Counted from the first letter of the stretch, positions 29,016-38,891 are shown. The stretch: 64,000 nt of DNA from Brachybacterium muris (GCF_016907455.1 NZ_JAFBCB010000001.1:1116001-1180000), one strand, 5' to 3'. Notes: generated by a model from the sequence alone, not told the origin. Numbers and translations: made by a program.

Positions 29016-29926
29016 ACGCCCCCCGCCTCGGGATCGGCGTGATCGGTGCCGGCAGGGTCGGCGCCGTGCTCGGTGCGGCCCTGCGCGCGGAGGGCCACGC
29101 CATCACCGGCGCCTACGCCGTCTCCGACGCCTCCCGCGCCCGCGCCCAGGAGCTCCTGCCCGGAGTGCCGCTGCTGGACGTGCCCGCGATCGTGGAGCGC
29201 AGCGAGATGCTCCTGCTGGCCGTCCCCGACGACCAGCTGGGCCCTCTGGTCAGCGGTATCGCCACCACGGGCCTGGCGCCCGGTGGGCAGCTGGTGGTCC
29301 ACACCTCCGGCCGCTACGGCACCGAGGTGCTGGCGCCACTGGCGAAGGCAGGCTGTGCCACCCTCGCGATCCATCCCGCCATGACCTTCACCGGCACCCG
29401 GGAGGACCTCTCCCGCCTGGTGGGCTGCCCGATGGCCATCACCGCCGACGAGGCGTTCCTCCCCGTCGCTGCCGCCCTCGTGGTCGAGATGGGAGGGGAG
29501 GCCAGCGTGCTCCCGGAAGGCGACCGGGCTCTCTACCACGCCGCTCTCGCCCACGGTGCCAACCACCTGGTGGTGCTGGTGGACCAGAGCCTGGACGCCC
29601 TGTCCCGGCTGGGGATCGAGAACCCCGGCGCGTACCTGCGGCCACTGCTGGAGGCGGCACTGGACGGATCCCTGCGCCGTGGCGCCGCGGCTCTCACCGG
29701 CCCCGTGATGCGCGGGGACACCGGAACCGTGCAAGCCCACCTCGAGGCGCTCGACGATCTCGATGCGACCGGCGAGAGGGGGAAGCGCGGGGACACCGCT
29801 GCGACGTATCGTGCCCTGGCACGCGCAGCGCTGGCCCGCGCCGAGCTCGACGCCGACGTTGCCCGGGAGATCCGCCGGCTGCTGGAGGCAGGCAGCGAGC
29901 AGGACAGCACAACGGAGGAATCATGA
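29012..29926 (+). CDS. Rossmann-like/DUF2520 oxidoreductase-type protein
   Basis: A 304-residue protein from GTG 29012, overlapping the previous stop by 4 bp. The N-terminal Rossmann fold begins IGVIGAGRVGAVLGAAL (dinucleotide glycine motif). The middle has HTSGRYGTEVLAPLAKAG and IHPAMTFTG, and the C-terminal helical DUF2520 domain includes YHAALAHGANHLVVLVDQS. The architecture resembles 6-phosphogluconate/ketopantoate reductases. Because panC follows with an ATGA overlap and no panE is in the window, a ketopantoate-reductase-like role is possible but unproven. Confidence 0.85.
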   Translation: MNAPRLGIGVIGAGRVGAVLGAALRAEGHAITGAYAVSDASRARAQELLPGVPLLDVPAIVERSEMLLLAVPDDQLGPLVSGIATTGLAPGGQLVVHTSGRYGTEVLAPLAKAGCATLAIHPAMTFTGTREDLSRLVGCPMAITADEAFLPVAAALVVEMGGEASVLPEGDRALYHAALAHGANHLVVLVDQSLDALSRLGIENPGAYLRPLLEAALDGSLRRGAAALTGPVMRGDTGTVQAHLEALDDLDATGERGKRGDTAATYRALARAALARAELDADVAREIRRLLEAGSEQDSTTEES

Positions 29927-30825
29927 CCACGACCGGAACCGACCACGGCCCTGCCGCCGACCGCAGCACGGCGGTGGTGCGCACCAAGGCAGAGCTGCGT
30001 GCGCAGCGGGCCACCATGTCCGGCACCGTCGCCGTGGTGATGACCATGGGCTCCCTGCACCAGGGCCACCTGATGCTCGTCGCACGCGCCCGTGAGGTCG
30101 CCGACCACGTGATCCTCACCGACTTCGTCAACCCCCTGCAGTTCGGCCCGAACGAGGACTTCGACGCCTACCCCCGGGACATCGAGGGTGACGTGGCGCT
30201 GGTGGACGGCATGGTGGACCTGGTGTTCGCCCCCGCCACCGAGGAGATGCACCCGACCATCCCCCCGATGGTGAGCGTGACCACCAACCGCACCGGCACC
30301 CTGTACGAGGGGGCCTCGCGGCCCGGGCACTTCGACGGCGTGGCCACCGTGGTCACCAAGCTGCTGAACCTCACCACCCCGCACATCGCCGTGTTCGGCC
30401 GCAAGGACGCCCAACAGCTGGCGATCGTCCAGTCGCTGGTGACGGACCTCGACCTCCCGGTGCGCATCGAAGCGGTGGACATCCAGCGCGAGAGCGAGGG
30501 CCTGGCACTGTCCAGCCGCAACCTGTTCCTGAGCGCCGAGGGCCGCAGGCATGCCCTGGGACTGTCGGCCACCATCGCCGCCGCGCGTGAGGCAGCACCG
30601 TCCCTCAGCGGCGTGCTGGACGCCCTCGCCGCCGCGAAGGCAGGCACAGCGGAGTACTCGGCGGACACCACCGCGCTGCGCTTCGACTACGCCCTCGCCC
30701 TGGACCCGGCCACGCTCCAGCCCGTCACCTCCTCGCACCGCGGCGAGACGCTGGTCATGCTCGCCGGATGGGTGGACGGCACCCGCCTGCTGGACGCCGC
30801 TGTGGTGGAGACGACAGCCCCCTGA
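29923..30825 (+). CDS. panC: Pantothenate synthetase
   Basis: ATP-dependent ligation of pantoate and beta-alanine, 300 residues. The HIGH-type motif is [14 protein letters not shown], followed by [37 protein letters not shown] and the KMSKS-like [12 protein letters not shown] complete the site. The protein's C-terminus is canonical. panB and panD are not in the window. Confidence 0.95.
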   Translation: MTTTGTDHGPAADRSTAVVRTKAELRAQRATMSGTVAVVMTMGSLHQGHLMLVARAREVADHVILTDFVNPLQFGPNEDFDAYPRDIEGDVALVDGMVDLVFAPATEEMHPTIPPMVSVTTNRTGTLYEGASRPGHFDGVATVVTKLLNLTTPHIAVFGRKDAQQLAIVQSLVTDLDLPVRIEAVDIQRESEGLALSSRNLFLSAEGRRHALGLSATIAAAREAAPSLSGVLDALAAAKAGTAEYSADTTALRFDYALALDPATLQPVTSSHRGETLVMLAGWVDGTRLLDAAVVETTAP

Positions 30826-30869
30826 GCGCAGGAGGCATCCTCCCGGAAGGTTCTGAGACAATCGCCCTC

Positions 30870-32378
30870 ATGAGCGAAGATCCCCAGAACCCCGGCACCG
30901 TGGACACCTCCGACCAGGTGGCGGTGCGCAAGGCCAAGCGGGAGCGCCTCCTGGAGCGCGGGGAGGAGGCGTACCCCGTCTCCGTCCCGGTCACCACCAC
31001 GATCGCGGCGGTGCGCGAGCAGTACGGCCATCTCGAGGCCGGCCAGGAGACCGAGGACGAGGTGGGAGTGGCCGGCCGCGTCGTCTTCCAGCGCAACACC
31101 GGCAAGCTCGCCTTCATCACCGTCCAGGACGGCGCCGGGCAGCGCCTGCAGATCATGCTGTCCCAGGCGAAGGTGGGAGCCGAGCGCCTGGCCGACCTCA
31201 AGGCCGACGTGGACCTCGGCGACCACGTGTTCTTCCACGGCACCGTGGGTGCGTCCCGGCGCGGCGAGCTGAGCGTCTTCGCAGACTCCTGGCAGATGGC
31301 CGCCAAGGCCGTGCGCCCCCTCCCGGTGCTGCATGCGGAGCTCTCCGAGGAATCCCGGGTGCGCCGCCGCTACGTGGATCTCATCGTGCGGCAGGAGGCC
31401 CGCGATGCCGCGCGCCTGCGATCCACGGTCATGCATTCCCTGCGCGATTCGTTCCACCGCCGTGATTTCGTGGAGGTGGAGACCCCGATGCTGCAGGTGA
31501 TCCCCTCCGGTGCCGCGGCGCGACCGTTCGTCACCCATATGAATGCGTTCGATCTGGACCTGTATCTGCGGATCGCCCCGGAACTGTTCCTGAAGCGCGC
31601 CGCAGTGGGCGGTATGGAGCGGGTGTTCGAGATCAACCGCAATTTCCGCAACGAGGGCGCCGATTCCACGCATTCGCCGGAGTTCTCGATGCTCGAGGCG
31701 TACCAGGCCTACGGTGATTACGACACGATCGGTGAACTCACCCGCGAACTGGTGCAGGAAGCGGCGCAGACCGCAACCGGATCCCAGGTGGTCACCCTGA
31801 CCGACGGCACCGAGTACGACCTCTCCGGCGATTGGGACAAGATCACCGTGTACGGCTCGCTCTCGGAGTCACTGGGCGAGGAGGTCACCCCCGAGTCCAC
31901 CCCCGAGCAGCTGCGCGCGATCGCGCGAGGCCTGGGACTGGACATGGATCACCCCAAGTACGGCCACGGCAAGCTGGTGGAGGAGCTGTTCGAGCATCGG
32001 GTGGGAGACCACCTGCACGCACCCACCTTCGTGAGGGACTTCCCGGTGGAGACCAGCCCGCTGGTCCGCGCCCACCGCACCACGCCCGGCGTGGTGGAGA
32101 AGTGGGACCTGTACGTGCGCGGCTTCGAGCTGGCCACCGGCTACTCCGAGCTGATCGACCCGGTCATCCAGCGCGAGCGCTTCGCCCAGCAGGCGGGCCT
32201 GGCCGCCCAGGGCGACGACGAGGCGATGCGCCTGGACGAGGACTTCCTGGAGGCGATGGAGTACGCGCTGCCGCCCACCGGTGGCATGGGAATGGGCGTG
32301 GATCGACTCCTCATGGCCCTGACCGGACTGGGCATTCGCGAGACCGTCCTGTTCCCCCTGGTGAAGCCGGAGGCATGA
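30870..32378 (+). CDS. lysS: Lysyl-tRNA synthetase, class II
   Basis: A 502-residue enzyme. The N-terminal OB-fold anticodon-binding domain is at about 60-160 ([20 protein letters not shown]). Class II motif 2 lies in [32 protein letters not shown] and motif 3 in [19 protein letters not shown] 30870 is preferred: GACAAT at 30857-30862 ends 7 bp upstream and there is no Shine-Dalgarno, a leaderless arrangement. Codons in 31.4-31.8 kb use A/T at third positions somewhat more than surrounding genes. Confidence 0.96.
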   Translation: MSEDPQNPGTVDTSDQVAVRKAKRERLLERGEEAYPVSVPVTTTIAAVREQYGHLEAGQETEDEVGVAGRVVFQRNTGKLAFITVQDGAGQRLQIMLSQAKVGAERLADLKADVDLGDHVFFHGTVGASRRGELSVFADSWQMAAKAVRPLPVLHAELSEESRVRRRYVDLIVRQEARDAARLRSTVMHSLRDSFHRRDFVEVETPMLQVIPSGAAARPFVTHMNAFDLDLYLRIAPELFLKRAAVGGMERVFEINRNFRNEGADSTHSPEFSMLEAYQAYGDYDTIGELTRELVQEAAQTATGSQVVTLTDGTEYDLSGDWDKITVYGSLSESLGEEVTPESTPEQLRAIARGLGLDMDHPKYGHGKLVEELFEHRVGDHLHAPTFVRDFPVETSPLVRAHRTTPGVVEKWDLYVRGFELATGYSELIDPVIQRERFAQQAGLAAQGDDEAMRLDEDFLEAMEYALPPTGGMGMGVDRLLMALTGLGIRETVLFPLVKPEA

Positions 32379-32379
32379 G

Positions 32380-32583
32380 ATGAGTGAAGGATTCTGGTTC
32401 GAGGCCGGTGCACTGGTCCCCTCCATCGGAGTGGGCCTGCTGTTCTGGTTCGTGATCCGTTCCATACTTCGCGCAGATCGAGCCGAACGTGAGGCCGATG
32501 AGCAGGCAGAGAAGGAATACCTGGCGCGACGGGGAGACCACGAAAAGCGTGACGAGTTCCCCGAACACACCATCACCGATTGA
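32380..32583 (+). CDS. Small single-pass membrane protein, uncharacterised
   Basis: 67 residues. One predicted membrane helix is at about 10-29 (LVPSIGVGLLFWFVIRSIL), followed by a strongly charged amphipathic tail rich in Glu, Arg and Lys. It starts 1 bp after the lysS stop, inside the frame TGAGATG, so it is co-transcribed and possibly coupled. It precedes lsr2. I do not recognise a named family. Confidence 0.7.
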   Translation: MSEGFWFEAGALVPSIGVGLLFWFVIRSILRADRAEREADEQAEKEYLARRGDHEKRDEFPEHTITD

Positions 32584-32675
32584 AATCGGCCTCGAAGGAA
32601 TACATAATGAACGAGCTGGTCCAGCCGGAAGATGGGCGACCAGCCCCGTATTCCGAACGACGAGGGAGAGCCGGA

Positions 32676-33008
32676 ATGGCACGAAAGACCTACGTGGAAC
32701 TGATCGATGACATCGACGGCTCGAAGGCCGAGGAGACCGTGAGCTTCGCCCTGGACGGCGTCGCCTACGAGATCGACCTGTCCGAGGACAACGCCGCCAA
32801 GCTGCGTGGCGAGCTGGGCACCTGGGTGGAGAAGGCCCGCCGCGTGGGCGGTCGCCGTTCCCGCGGCGCCAGCACCTCCTCGGCCGGCGGTTCGAACGAC
32901 ACCCCCCGCATTCGCGAGTGGGCCCGCTCCAACGGCCACGACGTCTCCGACCGCGGCCGCATCTCCAGCGAGATCCGCTCCGCCTACTACGCCGCACAGG
33001 GGAACTGA
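32676..33008 (+). CDS. lsr2: Lsr2 nucleoid-associated protein
   Basis: Actinobacterial H-NS-like silencer that bridges AT-rich, often foreign, DNA; 110 residues. The N-terminal oligomerisation domain is MARKTYVELIDDIDGSKAEE to about 60. A flexible linker rich in Gly, Ser and Arg follows. The C-terminal DNA-binding domain has IREWARSNGHDVSDRGRIS, with the RGR AT-hook-like core. ATG 32676 follows GGGAG and fits the family N-terminus; upstream frame extensions do not. It is downstream of lysS, as in many relatives. Confidence 0.96.
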   Translation: MARKTYVELIDDIDGSKAEETVSFALDGVAYEIDLSEDNAAKLRGELGTWVEKARRVGGRRSRGASTSSAGGSNDTPRIREWARSNGHDVSDRGRISSEIRSAYYAAQGN

Positions 33009-33041
33009 TCCCAGCAGGCACCCACCAGCGGTGCCGAACCG

Positions 33042-33073
33042 AAGGCCCGTCACCGATCACGGTGACGGGCCTT
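33042..33073. terminator. Hairpin terminator between lsr2 and the epimerase gene
   Basis: A perfect 14-bp stem: AAGGCCCGTCACCG and CGGTGACGGGCCTT across an ATCA loop. It lies between convergent genes and could serve both. Confidence 0.85.
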
Positions 33074-33135
33074 CGTCGTCGGTCCTCAGGTGCAGAACTG
33101 CCGGAAGGGACGGTGGAACGGTCGCGGCGCGATCC

Positions 33136-34092
33136 TCACCAGCCGCGGATCGTCCATGACGCGGCGTGCTCCGCGCCAGGGGACAGCCGCACCACGTCGG
33201 TGCCGCTGCGGAACGCGTCCGGCGGGCAGGTCATCGGCTCCACCGCCAGTCCCACCCGGTTGTTCTCCGGTTCGGGGCGATCAGCGGTGTGCAGCTGCAG
33301 CCAGGTGCACTCCGGCCCTGCCGTCAGCTCAACCCCGGTGCCGCCCGGCGCGGTGACACGCACGTGCAGCAGCCCGGCCTCATCACGGGCCAGGTCCGTG
33401 AAGGCGTGGTCGATCTCCTGCTCGCCGATCACACGCGGCTCGGCGAAGTCGAACTCGCTGCCCGGCTCCACCGGCGCGGTACCCGTGGGCAGCAGGCGGT
33501 CCTCGGTGACCGAGAGCACGGTGCCCAGACCCGTCTGCAGCGACCACTGCTCCAGGGGCTCGGGCCCGGCCACCAGATACGGGTGGGGGCACACCCCGTA
33601 GGGGGCGTCCTCGGCACCGAGGTTGCGGGCGATGACCGTGCACGTCAGTCCGGCCTCCGGGTCCAGCTGGTAGTGCACGGTCAACAGCAGCTGGAAGGGG
33701 TAGCCGGTGGTGGGCATCAGCCGGGTGCGCAGCACCACCTCGTCCTCACAGACCGAGGCCGGGGTGAACTCCTGGAAGGAGACCAGGCCGTGAATGGCGT
33801 TGTGCCGCTCCACCTCGTTGATCGCCACCTGCAGCTCCTGACCGTCCCAGGTGTAGGCGCCGTCGGCGATCCGGTTGGGCCAGGGGGCCACCACCGCGCC
33901 GCGGTAGTGCAGCATCGGTCCGCTCTCCGGACTGCGCACCAGCAGGTCGCGGCCACCGGTGGTGAGCGATTCCAAGGTGGCTCCCACGGTGGACACGGTG
34001 GCGGTGTAGGGGCCGGCGGCAAGGGGGATCTCCTCGCCGCGGGCACGGGCCGCGGCCACGGGCGTGTCGCTCGGGGCGGGGGTCTCGCTCAT
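33136..34092 (-). CDS. Aldose 1-epimerase family protein
   Basis: A 318-residue galactose-mutarotase-like beta-sandwich protein. Visible marks are APWPNRIADGAYTWDG, NAIHGLV (catalytic histidine), VCPHPYLVAG (second histidine) and the C-terminal glutamate region. It is the last gene of the mqo-lutA-lutB-lutC unit, joined by an ATGA overlap with lutC. An epimerase in a lactate-oxidation operon is unusual. With the fucose genes next door it may serve sugar uptake for the same carbon source. The sugar cannot be told from sequence. Confidence 0.88.
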   Translation of the reverse strand: MSETPAPSDTPVAAARARGEEIPLAAGPYTATVSTVGATLESLTTGGRDLLVRSPESGPMLHYRGAVVAPWPNRIADGAYTWDGQELQVAINEVERHNAIHGLVSFQEFTPASVCEDEVVLRTRLMPTTGYPFQLLLTVHYQLDPEAGLTCTVIARNLGAEDAPYGVCPHPYLVAGPEPLEQWSLQTGLGTVLSVTEDRLLPTGTAPVEPGSEFDFAEPRVIGEQEIDHAFTDLARDEAGLLHVRVTAPGGTGVELTAGPECTWLQLHTADRPEPENNRVGLAVEPMTCPPDAFRSGTDVVRLSPGAEHAASWTIRGW

Positions 34093-34829
34093 GCGGCGCT
34101 CTCCTTCTCGTCATCGCTCGGCTCGGGCTCGGGATCGGGCTCGATCAGGACCACCTCGAGGCGACGGGGTCCGTGCACGCCCTCCACCCGGTCCAGTTCG
34201 ATGTCGCTGGTGGCACTGGGGCCGGAGATCATGGTCCAGGCGGCGGCGGGGCTCTCGCCCATCCGCTGGATGCCCTTGGGCACTCCCAGCACCACCTGAT
34301 CGGCGTGGAGGACCACCACGTGGTGGTCGGGCACCAGGGTGATCACACGGCGGCCGCACAGCTCGCCCCCGTCCAGCACCAGGGTGCCGGTCAGGGCGAT
34401 TGCCGTGTGGCAGCCGGTCAGGACCGCATCCACCCTGTCCAGGGCGTGGGCGTCCAGGCCGCCGTCATCGCGGATCAGCTCGGCATCGAGCAGCTCGGTC
34501 CATTCGCCGGGCAGCGCCGCTGGCACGACCACGGTGGCCGCCCCGCCCAGTGCCCGGGCGATCGCCGAGGAAGCGCCGGACTCGGTGGTGCGGTGCACCA
34601 CGGTGGTGTAGTCCTCCAGGCGCTGTACCAGCACGTCACGCACCTTGCCGGGATCGGTGCCGGTCTCCTGCTTGTCGTCGGCCCGCTGGTAGGCGCGGGG
34701 CACATCCGCGTAGTCCGTGACCTCGTCACGTCGCGGAACCGCGAGCGCGCTGCGCACGCGCGCCAGGATCTCCTCCTTGGCACTCATCCCGGCCGTGCGG
34801 GTGGGGCGGCGGTCGTCCCAGGTGCTCAT
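34089..34829 (-). CDS. lutC: Lactate utilization protein C (LUD domain)
   Basis: A 246-residue LUD-domain protein, third subunit of the LutABC L-lactate oxidase system. The core has IALTGTLVLDGGELCGRRVITLVPDHHVVV and SGPSATSDIELDRVEGVHGPRRL, the conserved LUD end. It is coupled by 4-bp overlaps to lutB and the epimerase gene. Confidence 0.92.
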   Translation of the reverse strand: MSTWDDRRPTRTAGMSAKEEILARVRSALAVPRRDEVTDYADVPRAYQRADDKQETGTDPGKVRDVLVQRLEDYTTVVHRTTESGASSAIARALGGAATVVVPAALPGEWTELLDAELIRDDGGLDAHALDRVDAVLTGCHTAIALTGTLVLDGGELCGRRVITLVPDHHVVVLHADQVVLGVPKGIQRMGESPAAAWTMISGPSATSDIELDRVEGVHGPRRLEVVLIEPDPEPEPSDDEKESAA

Positions 34830-36442
34830 GCCTCGTCCCTGCCTTCGGTCCTGGCCGCGGACTGCTCATCGCCGGTGGTGTCCTGCTCGGAGGCGGCCTC
34901 GGCAGCTGCGGGTGCCCCGCCCTGCTTCTCCCGCTGCGCCCACCAGGAGCGGAAGGACTGCTGGGGATGCGGGAGATCGCGATGATCGGTCCACCCCGGG
35001 ACCAGGGGCAGCACCCCGGGCAGCTTGCCGATGTTCGCCCCCGGCAGCACCGTGGACAGGGGGCCGGCAGAGCGCACCGCGGCGTCGTAGGCACGCGGGG
35101 AGGACATCAGTCGGCTGGCGCCCTTCATAGCCACGTCCCAGGTGCCGCGGAACTGGCCGCGCTGCTCGCGGCGCTGATCCACCTCCTTGGCCCGCAGGTG
35201 CACCAGGATCGAGGGGATGTCGATCTTCACCGGGCACACGTCGTAGCAGGCCCCGCACAGGCTCGAGGCGTAGGGGAGGGTGGCGTTGGGGTCATCGGGA
35301 TCGCTGACGCCGGTCATCTGCGGGGAGAGGATCGCACCGATCGGACCGGGGTAGGTGGAGCCGTAGGCGTGACCACCGGTGCGCTGGTACACCGGGCACA
35401 CGTTCAGGCAGGCCGAGCAGCGGATGCAGTGCAGGGCCGAACGGCCCTCCGGGTCCTCCAGCACGGCGCTGCGCCCGTTATCCAGCAGCACCAGGTGGAA
35501 CTCCTGGGGGCCGTCACCCTCGGTGACACCGGTGAACAGTGTGGTGTACGGGTTCATCCGCTCCCCGGTGGAGGAGCGCGGCAGCAGCTGCAGGAACACC
35601 TCGAGGTCCTGGAAGCTGGGCACGATCTTCTCGATGCCCACCACGGAGATCAGGGTGCGCGGCAGGGTCAGGCACATGCGGCCGTTGCCCTCGGACTCCA
35701 CCACCACCAGGGTGCCGGTGTCCGCGACCGCGAAGTTGGCCCCCGAGATCGCGACGGAGTCCTCCATGTCCAGGAACCGCTCCCGCAGGAAGCGGCGGGC
35801 GGCGCCGGCCAGTGCGGCGGGATCGTCGGTGATGTCCGGTTCGATGTCCGGCATGGAGGCCAGGAAGATCTCGCGGATCTGGGCCCGGTTGCGGTGGATC
35901 GCCGGCACCAGGATGTGGCTGGGGGTGTCGCCGGCCAGCTGCACGATCAGCTCGGCCAGGTCGGACTCGATCACCCGCACGCCGGCGTGCGCAAGGGTCT
36001 CGTTCAGGCCGATCTCCTGGGTGGCCATCGACTTGACCTTCAGCACGTCGCGTGCGCCGCGCTCCAGGGTGAGGCGGGTGACGATGTCGCCGGCCTCCTC
36101 TGCATCTCGCGCCCAGTGCACGGTGCCGCCGGCGGCGGTCACCGTGGTCTCCAGCTGCTCCAGCAGCTCGGGAAGATGATCGGTGACGTGCCACTTCAGA
36201 GCGCTGCCTGCATCACGGAGCTTCTGCCAGTCGCGCATCTCCCGCACCGCGGAGGCGCGTTTGGCCTGGATGGTTCCGGTGGCGTGGCGCAGGTTCGCAC
36301 GCAGCACATCGTCGGAGAGCGCCTCGCGGGCGGCGGTGGGGAAGCCGTGCTCGCCGCGCAGGTTCGAGGAGGGGGAGGCGTGCTGCGGACGGACCGTGGG
36401 CATCCCCAGGGCCACCGTGCTTCCGGCGGTGGTGCGGCTCAT
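34826..36442 (-). CDS. lutB: Lactate utilization iron-sulfur protein LutB
   Basis: A 538-residue protein. A LUD domain (about 70-300) is followed by two 4Fe-4S ferredoxin-type motifs, CIRCSACLNVCPVY and CGACYDVCPVKIDIP, and a C-terminal extension with about 45 charged and alanine-rich residues. It passes electrons from L-lactate oxidation towards the respiratory chain. Coupled to lutA and lutC by ATGA overlaps. Confidence 0.94.
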   Translation of the reverse strand: MSRTTAGSTVALGMPTVRPQHASPSSNLRGEHGFPTAAREALSDDVLRANLRHATGTIQAKRASAVREMRDWQKLRDAGSALKWHVTDHLPELLEQLETTVTAAGGTVHWARDAEEAGDIVTRLTLERGARDVLKVKSMATQEIGLNETLAHAGVRVIESDLAELIVQLAGDTPSHILVPAIHRNRAQIREIFLASMPDIEPDITDDPAALAGAARRFLRERFLDMEDSVAISGANFAVADTGTLVVVESEGNGRMCLTLPRTLISVVGIEKIVPSFQDLEVFLQLLPRSSTGERMNPYTTLFTGVTEGDGPQEFHLVLLDNGRSAVLEDPEGRSALHCIRCSACLNVCPVYQRTGGHAYGSTYPGPIGAILSPQMTGVSDPDDPNATLPYASSLCGACYDVCPVKIDIPSILVHLRAKEVDQRREQRGQFRGTWDVAMKGASRLMSSPRAYDAAVRSAGPLSTVLPGANIGKLPGVLPLVPGWTDHRDLPHPQQSFRSWWAQREKQGGAPAAAEAASEQDTTGDEQSAARTEGRDEA

Positions 36443-37224
36443 GAGGCCCTCCCCAGGATGGTCTCGGACGGGACGAAGGGGTTCTCCTTAGTGGAGGCCA
36501 GGATCTGCGCCAGGTGGACCGCCTGCGGGGCGTCGCCGTTGCGGTGCAGCTTGCCACCGATGTTCATCAGGCAGGAGGCGTCACCGGCCACCACGAACTC
36601 GGCGCCGCTGCGGACCACGTTGGCCGCCTTGTCGGTGACCATCGCATCGGAGGTGGCGTCGTTCTTCACCGCGAAGGTGCCGCCGAACCCGCAGCAGGTG
36701 TCGGACTCGGGCAGGTTCACCACCTCGATGCCCTCCACGGCGCGCAGCAGGCGCAGCGGGCGCGGACCCACCTTCAGCACCCGCATCGAGTGGCAGGTGG
36801 GGTGGTAGGTGACCTTGTGGGGGAAGTAGGCGCCCACATCGGTCACCTTCAGCACGTCCACCAGCAGCTCGGAGAGCTCGTAGGTCTTCGCGGCGACTGC
36901 CGCGGCCCGCTCCTCCAGCTCCGCATCGCCCTCGTGGCGCGCCACCAGCTGATGCTGCTCACGCACGCAGCCGGCGCAGGAGCCAGAGGGCATGACGATC
37001 GCGTCCACCTCGTCCAGCTGCGGCTCGAAGGTGTCCACGAACGTGCGCACCACGGGGGCGGCTTCGGTGTAGTAGCCGGTGTTGGTGTGCATCTGCCCGC
37101 AGCAGGTCTGGCGGCGGTCGAAGATCACCTCGTGCCCCAGCCGCTCCAGCAGCAGCACGGTGGAGCGGGCCACGTCCGGGGTCATCACGTCCACCAGACA
37201 GGTGGACATCAGGGAGATGCGCAT
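36439..37224 (-). CDS. lutA: Lactate utilization protein A (CCG-domain Fe-S protein)
   Basis: A 261-residue protein with two cysteine-rich CCG domains: RRQTCCGQMHTN with PSGSCAGCVREQH, and TYHPTCHSMRV with SDTCCGFGGTF. This is a heterodisulfide-reductase-like subunit of the lactate oxidase. ATG 37224 is preferred over 37230 because GGAGAGG lies 6 bp before it. It starts 19 bp after the mqo stop, so mqo and lutABC are likely one transcript. Confidence 0.93.
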   Translation of the reverse strand: MRISLMSTCLVDVMTPDVARSTVLLLERLGHEVIFDRRQTCCGQMHTNTGYYTEAAPVVRTFVDTFEPQLDEVDAIVMPSGSCAGCVREQHQLVARHEGDAELEERAAAVAAKTYELSELLVDVLKVTDVGAYFPHKVTYHPTCHSMRVLKVGPRPLRLLRAVEGIEVVNLPESDTCCGFGGTFAVKNDATSDAMVTDKAANVVRSGAEFVVAGDASCLMNIGGKLHRNGDAPQAVHLAQILASTKENPFVPSETILGRAS

Positions 37225-37243
37225 CGTCATCCTCTCCAGCAGG

Positions 37244-38731
37244 TCAGTGGTGCAGGCCCAGCGACTCCGCGGTGCGCTCGAGGCTCTCGTGCGCAGCGCG
37301 GGGATCGTCGCTGAGATGGGTTCCCCAGCTGGGCACCATCGCCATGATGGTGCTGCGCCAGGAATCGGTTCGCTCCGGGAACATGCCGGTGAGCATGTCC
37401 AGCAGGATCGTGGTGGCCGTGGAGGCGCCGGGGGAGGCACCCAGCATGCCGCCGATGGAGCCGTCGGCCGCGGTGATCATCTGGGTGCCGAACTGCAGCA
37501 CACCCCGCTTGGCAGGATCGGGGGCGATCACCTGCACGCGCTGACCTGCGGTCACCTGCTCCCAGTCCTCCCGGCGGGCCTGCGGCATGTACTCCCGCAG
37601 CGCCTCGAAGCGCTGCTTGGTGGTGGCGGCCAGCTGCGAGCCCAGGTACGTCATCAGGTCGATGTTCGGGGGCGCGACCGCCAGCATCTGCGTCACGTTC
37701 GAGGGCTTCACCGAGGCGAACAGGTCCGTGTACTTCCCGGTCTTCAGGAACTTGGGCGACCAGCCAGCGTAGGGGCCGAACATCAGCGAGCGCTTGCCCT
37801 GGACGTATCGGGTGTCCAGGTGCGGCACGCTCATCGGTGGTGCGCCCACAGCGGCCTTGCCGTACACCTTCGCCTCGTGCCGGGCGATCACCTCGGGGTT
37901 CGTGCAGCGCAGCCACTGACCGGAGATCGGGAAGCCACCGAAACCGCGGATCTCGGGGATGCCGGACTTCTGCAGGATCGGCAGGGCCGCACCACCGGCC
38001 CCCACGAACACGAACGGCGCCCGATGCACCTTCACCGCACCGGTGGTGACGTTGCGGGACATCACGCCCCAGTCGGTGCCCATGCGGCGCAGGTCCACCA
38101 CCTCCCAGCCGGTGGACACGGTGGTGCCGCGGCGGGAGGCCATGGCGAACAGCTGGCGGGTCAGCGAGCCGAAGTCCACATCGGTGCCGTCGGGGGAGCG
38201 GGTCACCGCGATGGTCTCGGTGACCGGCCGGCCCTCGGCCACCAGGGGTGCCCACTGCGCCAGCTGGGCGTGCTCAGTGCTGAACTCCATCCGGTCGAAC
38301 AGCGGGTTCGCGGTGAGTGCCTGGTGGCGTCGGCGCAGGTAGTCCACGTTGTCGATACCGCGAACGAAGCTCATGTGCGCCACGGGGCGGATGAACGAGG
38401 CAGGGTCACCGATCCGGTCGTTCTCCACCAGGTAGGACCAGAACTGGCGGGACACCTGGAACTGCTCGTTGATGCGGATCGCCTTGGCGGGGCTCACCGA
38501 GCCGTCCACGTCCTGCGGGGTGTAGTTCAGCTCGCACAGGGCGCTGTGGCCGGTACCGGCGTTGTTCCAGCCGTCGGAGGACTCCTGGCCCACCGCGTCG
38601 AGCTTCTCGATCACCTGGATGTCCCAGTCGGGCTCCAGCTCGGTCAGCAGCGCCGCCAGGGTGGCACTGGCGATTCCGCCGCCGATCAGCACTGCATCGG
38701 TGCGCGTGACGCTCATCGTCAGGTCAGCCAT
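37244..38731 (-). CDS. mqo: Malate:quinone oxidoreductase
   Basis: Membrane-associated FAD enzyme that oxidises L-malate to oxaloacetate with quinone as acceptor; 495 residues. The FAD glycine motif is DAVLIGGGIASATLAALL near the N-terminus, followed by LDAVGQESSDGWNNAGTGHSALCELNYTP, an Mqo signature. Near the C-terminus GGMLGASPGASTATTILLDML is also family-typical. A GGGGAG precedes the start. It leads the lut operon, linking two quinone-reducing carbon oxidations. Confidence 0.95.
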   Translation of the reverse strand: MADLTMSVTRTDAVLIGGGIASATLAALLTELEPDWDIQVIEKLDAVGQESSDGWNNAGTGHSALCELNYTPQDVDGSVSPAKAIRINEQFQVSRQFWSYLVENDRIGDPASFIRPVAHMSFVRGIDNVDYLRRRHQALTANPLFDRMEFSTEHAQLAQWAPLVAEGRPVTETIAVTRSPDGTDVDFGSLTRQLFAMASRRGTTVSTGWEVVDLRRMGTDWGVMSRNVTTGAVKVHRAPFVFVGAGGAALPILQKSGIPEIRGFGGFPISGQWLRCTNPEVIARHEAKVYGKAAVGAPPMSVPHLDTRYVQGKRSLMFGPYAGWSPKFLKTGKYTDLFASVKPSNVTQMLAVAPPNIDLMTYLGSQLAATTKQRFEALREYMPQARREDWEQVTAGQRVQVIAPDPAKRGVLQFGTQMITAADGSIGGMLGASPGASTATTILLDMLTGMFPERTDSWRSTIMAMVPSWGTHLSDDPRAAHESLERTAESLGLHH

Positions 38732-38891
38732 GTCTCCCCTTGTCTCGGTTCGTCTCTCGTCGTGCCGCCCGCGGGCCGGATCAAGGCACCGGGGCGTCGC
38801 GACGTCGTTCCCCAGAAGCGTAGCCCGCGACGCGCCACCGTGCCCTCACGGGCCAGACGGACCAGGGTCGGCCCTGTCGAGGCGTCACCGG

